Shown: one piece after another, positions 53,905 to 63,413 of the stretch | Numbering within the stretch: the first letter of the stretch is position 1 | How the letters are laid out: every line of letters begins with the position of its first letter | Assembly (NCBI RefSeq): GCF_039994875.1 | Contig: NZ_CP121196.1 | Coordinates: forward strand, 2,356,001 to 2,420,000 | Source: Telmatobacter sp. DSM 110680 | GTDB lineage: Bacteria; Acidobacteriota; Terriglobia; Terriglobales; Acidobacteriaceae | Reading direction: 5' to 3' | DNA: 64,000 bases | Program-made: the position numbers and the translations under genes | The notes under the pieces: generated by a model | Told to the model about the DNA's origin: nothing | Databases searched by the model: none | The model's input: only the letters and a program-made list of their open reading frames with translations

Positions 53905-54891
53905 ATGAATTGCTTTTCCATCCGACACCTTACTCGCTTCCGTTACTCGCGGTCGGTAAGCGAGAGCATCATGGAAACGCGGATGCATCCGCGTTCCGAT
54001 TCCAATCAGCACTGCCTCACCTTCTCGCTTTCCGTCAGCCCGCGCTGTCGTGTGTTCACTTATCGCGACCACTTCGGCAACAACGTCCATCACTTCGACA
54101 TCCCCAGCGAACACAATCAACTCGTCATCGTCGCTGAATCCGTAGTCGAGCAGCAGACAATACCCGAAGTTCCCGCGTTTCTTTCTCCGGATGCCTGGCA
54201 GGCCCTCGACGCCATGATTGAGGCAGGAGATTACTGGGAGATGCTTCTGCCCAGTGAATTCGCCGTGGAGAGCCCTGCCCTGCTCAACCTTGCGGCGCGC
54301 CTTCAGGTTACTCGCCGTGACGATCCGCTGATGCTCGTTCGGGAACTCACGCAGCGGCTCTACGACTATTTCGAATACGTCCCGCGCAGTACTCGCGTTG
54401 ACTCGCCCATCGACGAAGCCATCCTGAGTGCGCGCGGCGTTTGCCAGGATTTCGCCCACACCATGATCGCGTTGCTCCGGCATGTTCGCATCCCCGCACG
54501 CTATGTCTCCGGCTACCTCTATCGAAGCCGCGAGGATCATGACCGTTCAACCCCAGACGCAACTCATGCATGGGTCGATGTGTTGCTACCGCATTTGGGA
54601 TGGGTAGGTTTTGATCCCACGAACAACCTCGTCGCTCACCATCGTCACCTCCGTACTGCCGTTGGGCGAGATTATGCAGATGTTCCACCCACGCACGGGA
54701 TATTTCGCGGCAAAACGTCGAGTGAGCTGTACGTTGCCGTTCACGTGGAAGCGAGCGACCTACCCCCGGCTCTTGATCGCAAGCTGCCCATCCCTGAAGA
54801 CTGGTCAGTCCTAGTCGAAAAGGCCCAGCAGCCCCCTGAACGGCCCCAGGCGCTCATCGATTTACAGCAGATGCAGCAGCAACAGCAATAA
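53905..54891 (+). CDS. Transglutaminase-like cysteine peptidase/transferase (COG1305)
   Basis: The 328-residue protein opens with the bacterial transglutaminase N-terminal domain (FSIRHLTRFRYSRSVSES). The catalytic triad is visible: Cys180 in SARGVCQDFAH, His221 in DATHAWVDVLLP, and Asp237 in GWVGFDPTNN. A glutamine-rich C-terminus ends QQMQQQQQ. There is no signal peptide. In other bacteria this gene and the two before it form a cluster with the Anbu peptidase. Here the next gene downstream is a TonB receptor, so Anbu is absent locally. A role in making or cutting isopeptide-like bonds is the family expectation. Confidence 0.93.
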   Translation: MNCFSIRHLTRFRYSRSVSESIMETRMHPRSDSNQHCLTFSLSVSPRCRVFTYRDHFGNNVHHFDIPSEHNQLVIVAESVVEQQTIPEVPAFLSPDAWQALDAMIEAGDYWEMLLPSEFAVESPALLNLAARLQVTRRDDPLMLVRELTQRLYDYFEYVPRSTRVDSPIDEAILSARGVCQDFAHTMIALLRHVRIPARYVSGYLYRSREDHDRSTPDATHAWVDVLLPHLGWVGFDPTNNLVAHHRHLRTAVGRDYADVPPTHGIFRGKTSSELYVAVHVEASDLPPALDRKLPIPEDWSVLVEKAQQPPERPQALIDLQQMQQQQQ

Positions 54892-55233
54892 TGAAGTGAA
54901 TGTCGCGTTCTGCGATACGAGCCGGTATTTTTTAGGATCAGCAATGCTTTTTGTGATCAAACTGAACCCGTTTTCTAAACTTTTTTTATTGAATCCTCAT
55001 CGGTTGACAGAATAAATTTATAGGAACCCGCTGAACCCGGCGATCGATGCCGGCGTTGCTAAAACGCTACGACGCGGCATTTTGACACCCGCGGCCCCCC
55101 ACTCTTTGACCTCAGGAGTGATGAACTATACCGGACGATAATCAATGCGCGATCGGCTCTGACCGTTCGGGCGAAAAGAAATAAGGTCGCTTCCCTCGAC
55201 CAAACTAGCAGCTAATTTTTTGGAGGAACAGCC
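54892..55233. other. Intergenic region upstream of the TonB-dependent receptor
   Basis: This stretch of about 340 bp holds no supported open frame. Its middle (about 54960-55025) is AT-rich with a T-run and a TTGACA box at 55004, but no matching -10 at normal spacing, so I do not call a promoter. GGAGG at 55222-55226 is a strong Shine-Dalgarno seven bases before the GTG start of the receptor. Confidence 0.4.
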
Positions 55234-58200
55234 GTGAAAAAGTCCCTATCGGGATGGATACTGCTCTGTATCCTTTCCATCGCCACATCTGCATTCAGCC
55301 AGCTCGCCACCACCTCACTCCGCGGCACAATCAAAGACCCTTCCGGGGCATTGGTTCCGGGAGCCAAAGTCACACTAACCGACAAAGCAAATGGAAAATC
55401 GCTATCGACAATTGCGGACAACTCTGGCTCCTACAGCTTTGCGCAGATCAATCCGTCGAAGTACACCATCGTCGTCACTGCAACGGGATTCGGAGATCAG
55501 ACCAAGTCTGCGGAACTCCTGGTAAACCAACCCGCCACCATTAACTTCGACCTCTCGGTTCAGGCCAGTTCTGTCACAGTAGATGTGTCGGCGATTGCTC
55601 AAACTCTGAATACGAGCGATGCCTCTCTCGGCTCCTCCGCCGGCACCGCAGAAATTCAGGCTCTGCCGAGCGAAACGCGGAATGTGCCCGATCTGCTTTC
55701 GCTCCAGCCCGGCGTCTTGTATCTTCCACCTCCGGGCTATGGAGCCGGCGACAGCCGAAGCGGTGCAGTCAACGGTGGCCGTTCAGACCAGGGAAACGTC
55801 ACACTGGATGGTGTTGACGATAACGACCAGATCGGCGGCCTCGCCTTTACGGGCGTCCTTCGCCAGACCCAGGATTCGATCGAAGAGTTTCGCGTTACCA
55901 CCGGTGATGCGAATGCCGATGCGGGTCGTTCTTCCGGTGCGCAGATCTCCATGGTCACTAAATCCGGCACCAACAAGATTCACGGCGCCGCCTATGAGTA
56001 CAACCGTCCCACCATTACCGTCGCCAATGATTGGTTCAATAAACAGGCAGAGACAGCCAACAATCTGCCCAACGTCCCCGGCAAGCTAATCCGCAACATC
56101 TTTGGCGGAGATCTCGGCGGACCCATCAAGAAGGACAAGCTTTTCATCTTCGGCAACTTCGAGGCATCGCGTCTTGCTGAAAATCAGCAGGTGACCACCA
56201 CCTCGCCGACGGCAAGCTATCAGCAGGGCAGCATTACCTACGTCAACGATCCTGCCGGCGATACAACGACGATTAACGCCAGTCAGGTCACCTCGCTCGA
56301 TAGCGGCTGCCAGGTTTGCAATACACCTGCGTATCCCAATCCTCCGGGACCGAATCCAAACGTACTGGCATACCTGAATGCAATGCCTGCTGCCAACGGA
56401 ACCTCGCTTGGTGACGGATTCAACACGGGCTCGTTTTCGTTCTCTTCTCCGGCGCCAATCCACTTGAACACCAGCATTGCGCGCCTCGACTACATTCCGT
56501 CCGACAAGCACCGCATATTTGTGCGCGGCAATCTGCAGGACGATACAACCGCTTTCCCGGAGCATTTTCCCGGTCAGCCGCCTTCAAGAACCCTGGTGGA
56601 CGACAGCAAGGGTATTACCGCTGGAGAAACGTGGACCATCAACTCGCGGATGATTAATGACATCCGGTTCGGCTATGTCCGCCAGGGATTTTCTTATGCC
56701 GGAATCGGCACTGGCGACTACGTTGATTTCCGTTTCATCAACTCACCAACGGCGGAGACGCGCTCTTCTGTCACCAGCGTCCCGGTCAACAACCTCATCG
56801 ACAACTTCACGCTGAACAAGGGCAACCATACCATCCAGCTCGGTGGCAACTGGCGATTGGTGCATCAGAATCACACCTCAAACGCGAACTCGTTCAACAG
56901 CGCCACTTCCAATCCATATTGGGTTGGCGGCAGCGCTCCTGATCCTTGCCTGCTCGACAGTTCCTGCAACACAACCGGACCAAAAGTGGACTCATCGTTC
57001 ACGAATTCCTACGAGATCGCCTTTGCTAACTTGGTCGGCACCATTCCGCAAATCACCGATGTGTTCAACTACAAGCTGACCAGCCCGACATCGGGTACGG
57101 CTCTCGCCGATGGCGTGCCGCTTCAACGCCACTTCGTTACCAACGAGTTGGAATGGTATGTGCAGGACGCATGGCGCGTGAAACCGAACCTGACCCTCAC
57201 ATTGGGCCTGCGCCACACTATCCTCCAAACACCTTACGAATCGTCCGGTCAGGAAGTCACTCCCACCATCGACACTCATACCTGGTATCTCCAACGCGAA
57301 TCTGCCGCTCTTAAAGGCCAGGTCTATGAGCCCGACCTCTCGTTTGCACCGGCCGGAAAGTTTTATAACAAACCCGGCTATTGGCCCAAACAGAAGGCGA
57401 ACTTTGCTCCTCGGCTTGCCATCGCCTACTCGCCAAACGGCAAAACTTCGATTCGCGCAGGCGCCGGAATTTACTACGATCACTTCGGCCAGTCACTGGT
57501 GAATATCTTCGATCAGAATGGCTCTTTCGGCATGAGCTCCTCGATTTCTAATCCAGCCGGGGTTTACCAGATCGAAGGCCAGTGCGCTACGAATTGCAAG
57601 CACCCGGGATCGCCTCGATTCATCGACAACCGGACGTTCCCCAATATCAGTACCGGTGCGGCCAGCGCGTCAACCATCACGTTCCCTTACCTCTACCCGC
57701 AAAATAACTTCTCCATTCAATGGGGAATCGATAGCAAGCTCCAGACCCCATACTCTGAGACCTTCGATCTATCTATCCAGCATGAACTGCCACACGGGTG
57801 GGCTGTTGAGGGTGCTTACGTCGGTCGCCTCGGACACCACTTGCTACAGCAACTCGATCTGGCAGAGCCAGTGGACTATGTCGACCCGCAGGGAGGTGGG
57901 GACTACTACGCGGCTGGCACACAACTCTCGAAGGCTGTGGATGCCGCGGGAGGCGATCCTTCTGCGACTGTCCAGCCCATCCAATATTTTGAAGATGTCT
58001 TCCCCTTCATGGCCAACCTTGACGGACCGAATGAAAGCGCAACCCAGGCGATCTACACCCATGAATGGGCGCCCTATCGTGCCCAGTTAGGAGCAACCAG
58101 CGCACTAGCGGATCTGGACTTCTTCTGCTCATATCTAACCGACGCGCAGTGTGCCAGCTATCAGCCGAAGTTCTGGCAGGATCAGTTCGCTTCGCTTTAC

Positions 58201-59025
58201 GCGTTGTCCACGATCGGCAACAGCTACTACGGTGCCGGACAATTCATTCTTCGTCATCCGACAGCTCACGGCCTTACCGTCGACTTCAGCTACACTCTGT
58301 CTCACTCCATTGACATGGGCTCCGACACAGAGCGCAGCACTGAGTTTGGCGGTTTTAGCTCAAACTCCGGCGCATTCAGCGAAATCACCAACACCTGGAA
58401 GCCGAAGCTCTCACGCGGTTCCTCAGACTTTGACACACGCCACCTGATAACGACTGACTGGGTCTATCAGATTCCTTTCGGCCGCGGTCAGTCCTGGGGT
58501 GGCCACGCCAACAGCCTTGTCAACGCTGCGATTGGCGGATGGCAATGGTCAGGAATCGAACGCTGGTCCAGTGGCCTGCCATTCTCCTTCTTCGAGCCCG
58601 GCTGGTCGACCGACTGGCAGATCGAAAGCTACGGGGTTACTACCGGACCTGTGAAGATGAAGCGTCACCTTGATCAGGGTGGAAATCCGCAGTTCTTCGC
58701 CGATCCGGCAGCCATCAACAGCGGCGTCTCCTGCGGCGGTTGCAATGGCGGAAATGTTCGTCTCCCCTATCCCGGTGAAGCGGGCCAGCGCAACAACTTC
58801 CGTGGCGATGGTCTCTTCAATGTCGACTCCGGAGTCAGCAAGAGCTGGGCCATACGCGAATTCGGTACCCTGAAGTTCGCTTGGGAGGTCTACAACGTCA
58901 CCAACACCGTCCGCTTCGATGCGGCCTCAATCGGGTCGGGTCTTACCGGCGGCAACCTTGGCGTGGCCAGTACCGAGCTGAGCGTTCCCCGCCGTATGCA
59001 GTTCAGCCTGCGCGTCGACTTCTAA
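55234..59025 (+). CDS. Oar-like TonB-dependent outer-membrane receptor
   Basis: The 1263-residue protein starts at GTG 55234 with a signal peptide (KKSLSGWILLCILSIATSAFSQ). Residues about 27-110 form a carboxypeptidase-regulatory-like domain (TSLRGTIKDPSGALVPGAKVTLTD...YTIVVTATGF). A plug follows (ETRNVPDLLSLQPGVLY, VNGGRSDQGNVTLDGVDDND, TKSGTNKIHGAAYEYNR). The C-terminal 1000 residues are a beta-barrel with many aromatic strands and an FSLRVDF-type last strand (MQFSLRVDF). This Oar-like architecture is abundant in Acidobacteriota and is tied to uptake of large ligands such as oligosaccharides. No partner hydrolase or SusD-like gene is adjacent, so the ligand cannot be named. Confidence 0.95.
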   Translation: MKKSLSGWILLCILSIATSAFSQLATTSLRGTIKDPSGALVPGAKVTLTDKANGKSLSTIADNSGSYSFAQINPSKYTIVVTATGFGDQTKSAELLVNQPATINFDLSVQASSVTVDVSAIAQTLNTSDASLGSSAGTAEIQALPSETRNVPDLLSLQPGVLYLPPPGYGAGDSRSGAVNGGRSDQGNVTLDGVDDNDQIGGLAFTGVLRQTQDSIEEFRVTTGDANADAGRSSGAQISMVTKSGTNKIHGAAYEYNRPTITVANDWFNKQAETANNLPNVPGKLIRNIFGGDLGGPIKKDKLFIFGNFEASRLAENQQVTTTSPTASYQQGSITYVNDPAGDTTTINASQVTSLDSGCQVCNTPAYPNPPGPNPNVLAYLNAMPAANGTSLGDGFNTGSFSFSSPAPIHLNTSIARLDYIPSDKHRIFVRGNLQDDTTAFPEHFPGQPPSRTLVDDSKGITAGETWTINSRMINDIRFGYVRQGFSYAGIGTGDYVDFRFINSPTAETRSSVTSVPVNNLIDNFTLNKGNHTIQLGGNWRLVHQNHTSNANSFNSATSNPYWVGGSAPDPCLLDSSCNTTGPKVDSSFTNSYEIAFANLVGTIPQITDVFNYKLTSPTSGTALADGVPLQRHFVTNELEWYVQDAWRVKPNLTLTLGLRHTILQTPYESSGQEVTPTIDTHTWYLQRESAALKGQVYEPDLSFAPAGKFYNKPGYWPKQKANFAPRLAIAYSPNGKTSIRAGAGIYYDHFGQSLVNIFDQNGSFGMSSSISNPAGVYQIEGQCATNCKHPGSPRFIDNRTFPNISTGAASASTITFPYLYPQNNFSIQWGIDSKLQTPYSETFDLSIQHELPHGWAVEGAYVGRLGHHLLQQLDLAEPVDYVDPQGGGDYYAAGTQLSKAVDAAGGDPSATVQPIQYFEDVFPFMANLDGPNESATQAIYTHEWAPYRAQLGATSALADLDFFCSYLTDAQCASYQPKFWQDQFASLYALSTIGNSYYGAGQFILRHPTAHGLTVDFSYTLSHSIDMGSDTERSTEFGGFSSNSGAFSEITNTWKPKLSRGSSDFDTRHLITTDWVYQIPFGRGQSWGGHANSLVNAAIGGWQWSGIERWSSGLPFSFFEPGWSTDWQIESYGVTTGPVKMKRHLDQGGNPQFFADPAAINSGVSCGGCNGGNVRLPYPGEAGQRNNFRGDGLFNVDSGVSKSWAIREFGTLKFAWEVYNVTNTVRFDAASIGSGLTGGNLGVASTELSVPRRMQFSLRVDF

Positions 59026-59040
59026 CTACAGACCAGAAAC

Positions 59041-59076
59041 AAGACGCCGGAAGAGCTTTCGCTCTTCCGGCGTCTT
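59041..59076. terminator. Bidirectional terminator between convergent genes
   Basis: A perfect 16-bp stem (AAGACGCCGGAAGAGC and its complement) encloses a TTTC loop. It sits between the receptor stop and the end of the convergent DUF3857 gene. On the minus strand TCTTGTTTCT follows; on the plus strand the tail is less T-rich. It probably serves both genes. Confidence 0.88.
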
Positions 59077-59104
59077 CACTTCAGTTTCTAAATTCTTGGT
59101 CTTT

Positions 59105-62100
59105 TCACTTGCCTCCGACAGTTTCCTCCGCCCCCAACACCTTCAGCCTGTTCTGAGCTAGCTGCCAGCTGGACGCCGGAATCGCCATCGCTTCCTTCGG
59201 CTTCTCCAGCTTGCGATAATCCGAAATTGCAACGTCACGCTCACCGTACTGCTCGGCGATACGTCCGAAAGCATACCAATAGTCGTCATCCGGTTCGTCC
59301 AGGTTCAACTCATCCATGGCGCGCAAAAGCAAGTCGTGCGCTTCTTTCGTCTTGCCAGTCTCGGCATATACGCATGCCATGGTATGTAGAATCGCTGGGC
59401 TATTCTGATCCATCTGTGTCGCTTTGGTTGCAGTTGCAACGTCGGATTGATCTACCTTGCCCGTATAGAGAGCAAACCACGCCATTGAATTCAGCAGGCT
59501 CGCGTCCCCTTTGCCTTGATCGATCAGTTTCTGGATCCATCCTCGTGCCGCAGCATAGTTGCCTCGGCTTGCCTCGACGCGCATCTTTGCCTGCAGTGCG
59601 TCGGCATCACCTTCCAGCAATTTCAACCGCGCGTCCGAAAGCGCCAGCGCGTCATCGTAACGTTTCAATCCAATCAGCGCCTCCACATTCGTCATGAACG
59701 CGCTGCGCGATTCCGGTACTTCCTTCAAAAGGTCTGACCCCACTTCCTCGAGCTTCGCGTAATCATTCAACTGCGAGTAGCCCTCAGCAAGCGCAAGTTC
59801 GATATTGGTCTTGTCGCGATCGCTCGCGGCGTTTTTGCGCGCCTCTTCCAGTAGTTTTATTCCCTGCGCAGCCGTTGGCTTGGTTCCCACCATCAGCGCG
59901 GCCGCCGCCAGCGTCATCTTGTGCGCGTCAGCCGCCTGTCCCTTGATCCAGAACCGCGGAAACACGGGTCCGCCCAGCGTGTCATCTCCTCCGCCCAGGT
60001 GCTGATCTTCGCGAATCCAGTCCAGCAGCACCTTAGCGCCATTCAAATTGCCGCTCGCAATCCGATCCAGCATCTCCAGCGCCATCGAATTTGGTTTGTC
60101 CGTCGAGTCCAGCAGTTTGTACTGGCCACCTTCTTTCACCACAAAGAATGTAAGACTCGGACCACCGGGAATCTGTACCTTCTCGCGATACCCGGTGCTA
60201 TCGTCACCCTCCACCTTGGGATCGAACGCTTCCACCAGAATGTCGACGGTCACGTCGAGCGAGTTATCCTTGCGCGCCATCTGGCTGTTCAGCTTTTTAG
60301 CAGTATCAAGGGACTTCTTTATCTCTTCGGGATCGGTCGCTTTCATCGTGATGATGGCGTTCTTGCTCGCCAGTGCCATCATCTTTGCCTCGGTAAGATC
60401 TGGATCCATGGTCAGCACAAAAATGTGCTTAACCAAATCTGCAGGTGTATTCGCAAACTGCAGATCTTCGTGTCGCTTGGCATCGCGTAGCATCCCTGCC
60501 AGCCCCATCGTCTGCGCGGCGTTGTCACCCGAGGCGCCGGCTTGCAGAAAATCCGCAGCCAGAGCATAGTGGCGCGTGTTCATCAGCATCTCGCCCGCGG
60601 TGCGTGCTGTCTCCTTGAATGCGGAATCGGAGTTCATGCGTTTGTTGATCTCTGCCAATCCCTCCTTGCTTCCCTGCAAAACCGCAATGCCGGCCGCAAT
60701 CAAAGCGACTGGAGGCGGATTCAGTGCCTGTGCAGCTTTGATCGCTCCCGCAGCGTCACCGCTGTAGAACATTGCATAGGGAAGATTATTTGGAATCTCC
60801 AACTCAGCAAGCTTGTCCTGCCCCAGCTTTTGATATTCCGCCACAGCCTGTTTCAAATGCGCTTGCTCGCCATAACGACGTCCCACTGCGTCATACTCCA
60901 GCAGAATCGCAAGATTTCCTTCAGCGGTGTGATCATCCGGATCGAGTCTGGTTGCTGCCCGGTATGCCTCTGCCGCGCCTGCCCAATCCGTCCCCGGCCG
61001 TAGCTCTCGTCCTACGAGATCGTGTTTCAAAATGTCGGCCAGTGTGCGCTCAGCGAGGGCCGACGTCGGATCGAGCTTCACTGCTTCGCGCGCTTCGGCC
61101 CGGGCCGCTTCGCCCATTCCTGCCTGCATTAACACCCGCGACACTTGCAGGTGGTGAACCGGTTCGTTGGGACGCGCTGCAATCAAACTGCGATAACTCG
61201 CGAGCGCTTCCTTCACGTTGCCTTCGTGAAGAAGTGCCTCGCCCTCCGGCTCAAAATTCACAAATAGCGCAGGGCCCGCCACAAACTCAGTAACTTTGTT
61301 GCGCAACTCGGTTGCTTCGGCGACCGTGAAGCGCCGCTTTCCCGAGTCGAACGCCAGATCCGCTTCCACCACGCCATCCTGTGCCTTTGAAAACCTCTCC
61401 GTCAGCACCGCTGGCCCCATCACAATTCGATCGTCCTTCGGCAACTCCTTGGGCACGAATCCCGTCGGCGGAACAATTTTGTATTTCCACTCGGCTGTAA
61501 AAGGCTGATCGAGTTCCCAATCCGCTGTGCGCGGTTTCTTCGGCTTCTCTTGATCGTCTTTTTTCTTTTTTTCTTCGCTATCGTCCTTGCGCTTCAGGTC
61601 CTCGGGCAATTGCTGGAAAAGTGTGTCAACGCGAATCGCTGCAATCGCGCTGTCCAGATCGGTGAACCCGCGCCGTGCCTTCTCGCATTGCAGTGTCAAC
61701 TCAAACTGTTTCGTCAAGTCTCCCGGATCACTGCGATCCACCTTGGTGAGTTTGTCGGCGATATACTGCGCCTTCACATAACTCGTCAGTCCGTCGCGCG
61801 TCTCCTTGTCCGGCTTGTCCGCATAGAACGCGCGATAGTGCGATTCGAACACGCCCGATGGCAGAGTTTTCTCGATCACTGTTGCCGGTCCATTTTCGCT
61901 AAGGCGAATCTCGCGCATTTCCAGCAGCACATTTTCACGGGACGTGGATTCAGGAGTGACGGTGAGCGATGTGCTTTCCGGGCGCGCAATGAGGGCGTGT
62001 CTGCCCTGGTCGTTGATAGGCAATTGTCCCAGTCGAGCGTATTGATCGGTCGCGTCGATCCAAAGCCCCGTGGTCCCCGGCGACAGGTCCACGTTGCCGG

Positions 62101-63316
62101 GGTGGTGCGCGGGAGTGCCCGGCACATACACAATGGCGTGATCGAATAATCCCATGCCAGGTAATTCGGACGGCACGTCCAGCCGCGAACCTGCGTTTAG
62201 AAGCGCCACATAAGCATTAATACCCGCTGCCCGCAACATCGCTACGAGCAAGGTTGCCTTATCCTTGCAGTCGCCGTATTTCAGCGCCAGCGTCTCCGCT
62301 GGATTATGCGGCACAATTGCTGCCTCGCCGAATTCGATCCCTGTGTATCGAACTTCGCGGTCAACATAGTCGAGAATCGCGGCTTCCTTTTCGCCGGTTG
62401 TTGATTTACCAGCAATCAATCCATCCACGATCGATTGCACTGAATCAGATACCGCCTTACTATCGACAATCTTCGAATACTCAGTTGCCAGAGACTGCCA
62501 CGATTTGCCCGTGGAGTAATCGATCTCGGGAAAGATATACGCATCGGGCGGCAAGTTCGCATCGCGCCCTTCAATCCCCTCCAGCGAGCCAATTTCATAA
62601 GTCGTTGTGACCTGTCCGTTCGCTTCAACGCGATTCGGAGTTACTCCCGGAAGCAAGCGCGTCTCAATGCGCAACGGCAAGCTCGCCGGCGCCTCAAACA
62701 CAGCCCTGCTGTGCGATACCGGCACTTCTTCATGACCAAAGAAGGAACGCCCCACCCGTCCCGGTGCAAAGAAGGGTTCCGTCTCGCGTTCGAAGTATTC
62801 CTCTTCCACCACCACGCCAGGAGCAATCGCCGGCAGCGGCGCATGCAGTCTTTTGCCGTCGCTGTAAGTCTTGTAGTCGCCGCCGCGCGCTGGTTCCTCC
62901 GTAATAGCAATCGGATCAAGGGTGTGTTCAGAGTAATCCGGCTCAATCACGCGTGCGCGAATCACCGGCCGCACCTCGTGCCACGGATCCCAGCCGACCG
63001 ACAAACTATCCCAGCCCTCTGCGCCCTTGGCAGTCAGCACTTTGTAGATGTAGTGGCCTACATGCGTAAGCCGGCCCGCTTCATCGAAACTGAATTTTTC
63101 GTCGTCATCAAACAACGTCACATTGGCGCCATCAGGCGTAGCCACTTCAGACGCAGCCTGATACAAATCTCTTGCGGGAACAGAAAAATGGGGTGCGTTC
63201 CACGGCTGAACATTCTGCTGAGCGCGAGAGTCCAAACCCGCCACACCGGGTATCGCGACAACCAGTAAGCAAGGTACAAAACGACGCAACACGAGAAGGG
63301 GCACAGCGCTCCTCAT
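59105..63316 (-). CDS. DUF3857 / transglutaminase-like / TPR secreted protein
   Basis: The 1403-residue protein has a signal peptide (VLRRFVPCLLVVAIPGVAGL). Residues about 60-270 are the DUF3857 domain (LTHVGHYIYKVLTAKGAEGW). About 300-430 is a transglutaminase-like domain with Cys350 in LKYGDCKDKATLLVAM, His in GLFDHAIVYV and Asp in LWIDATDQY. A lysine/glutamate-rich low-complexity stretch (DDSEEKKKKDDQEKPKKP) marks a linker near residue 590. The remainder is TPR helices (LHEGNVKEALASYRSLIAARPNEPVHHLQVSRVL). The protein is probably periplasmic. DUF3857-transglutaminase proteins have no established substrate. It begins about 100 bp after the ribulokinase gene ends, same strand. Confidence 0.92.
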   Translation of the reverse strand: MRSAVPLLVLRRFVPCLLVVAIPGVAGLDSRAQQNVQPWNAPHFSVPARDLYQAASEVATPDGANVTLFDDDEKFSFDEAGRLTHVGHYIYKVLTAKGAEGWDSLSVGWDPWHEVRPVIRARVIEPDYSEHTLDPIAITEEPARGGDYKTYSDGKRLHAPLPAIAPGVVVEEEYFERETEPFFAPGRVGRSFFGHEEVPVSHSRAVFEAPASLPLRIETRLLPGVTPNRVEANGQVTTTYEIGSLEGIEGRDANLPPDAYIFPEIDYSTGKSWQSLATEYSKIVDSKAVSDSVQSIVDGLIAGKSTTGEKEAAILDYVDREVRYTGIEFGEAAIVPHNPAETLALKYGDCKDKATLLVAMLRAAGINAYVALLNAGSRLDVPSELPGMGLFDHAIVYVPGTPAHHPGNVDLSPGTTGLWIDATDQYARLGQLPINDQGRHALIARPESTSLTVTPESTSRENVLLEMREIRLSENGPATVIEKTLPSGVFESHYRAFYADKPDKETRDGLTSYVKAQYIADKLTKVDRSDPGDLTKQFELTLQCEKARRGFTDLDSAIAAIRVDTLFQQLPEDLKRKDDSEEKKKKDDQEKPKKPRTADWELDQPFTAEWKYKIVPPTGFVPKELPKDDRIVMGPAVLTERFSKAQDGVVEADLAFDSGKRRFTVAEATELRNKVTEFVAGPALFVNFEPEGEALLHEGNVKEALASYRSLIAARPNEPVHHLQVSRVLMQAGMGEAARAEAREAVKLDPTSALAERTLADILKHDLVGRELRPGTDWAGAAEAYRAATRLDPDDHTAEGNLAILLEYDAVGRRYGEQAHLKQAVAEYQKLGQDKLAELEIPNNLPYAMFYSGDAAGAIKAAQALNPPPVALIAAGIAVLQGSKEGLAEINKRMNSDSAFKETARTAGEMLMNTRHYALAADFLQAGASGDNAAQTMGLAGMLRDAKRHEDLQFANTPADLVKHIFVLTMDPDLTEAKMMALASKNAIITMKATDPEEIKKSLDTAKKLNSQMARKDNSLDVTVDILVEAFDPKVEGDDSTGYREKVQIPGGPSLTFFVVKEGGQYKLLDSTDKPNSMALEMLDRIASGNLNGAKVLLDWIREDQHLGGGDDTLGGPVFPRFWIKGQAADAHKMTLAAAALMVGTKPTAAQGIKLLEEARKNAASDRDKTNIELALAEGYSQLNDYAKLEEVGSDLLKEVPESRSAFMTNVEALIGLKRYDDALALSDARLKLLEGDADALQAKMRVEASRGNYAAARGWIQKLIDQGKGDASLLNSMAWFALYTGKVDQSDVATATKATQMDQNSPAILHTMACVYAETGKTKEAHDLLLRAMDELNLDEPDDDYWYAFGRIAEQYGERDVAISDYRKLEKPKEAMAIPASSWQLAQNRLKVLGAEETVGGK

Positions 63317-63413
63317 TGAGCAGGGTTACAGTTCACGGTAAACCGGTGTAAAGGCAAGCGCAAGAGCAGCGCATAAGTCTTTGGCCACCATAGTTACCGG
63401 GTGGAAAATCCTA

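Noticed and set aside
53524..54540. A 338-codon open frame on the minus strand
   Set aside because: It runs antisense across the alpha-E and transglutaminase genes, which have conserved motifs; no coding signature of its own.
54960..55032. Sigma-70 promoter for the TonB-dependent receptor around TTGACA at 55004
   Set aside because: No -10 box is found at 16-18 bp spacing, so the TTGACA match alone is not enough.
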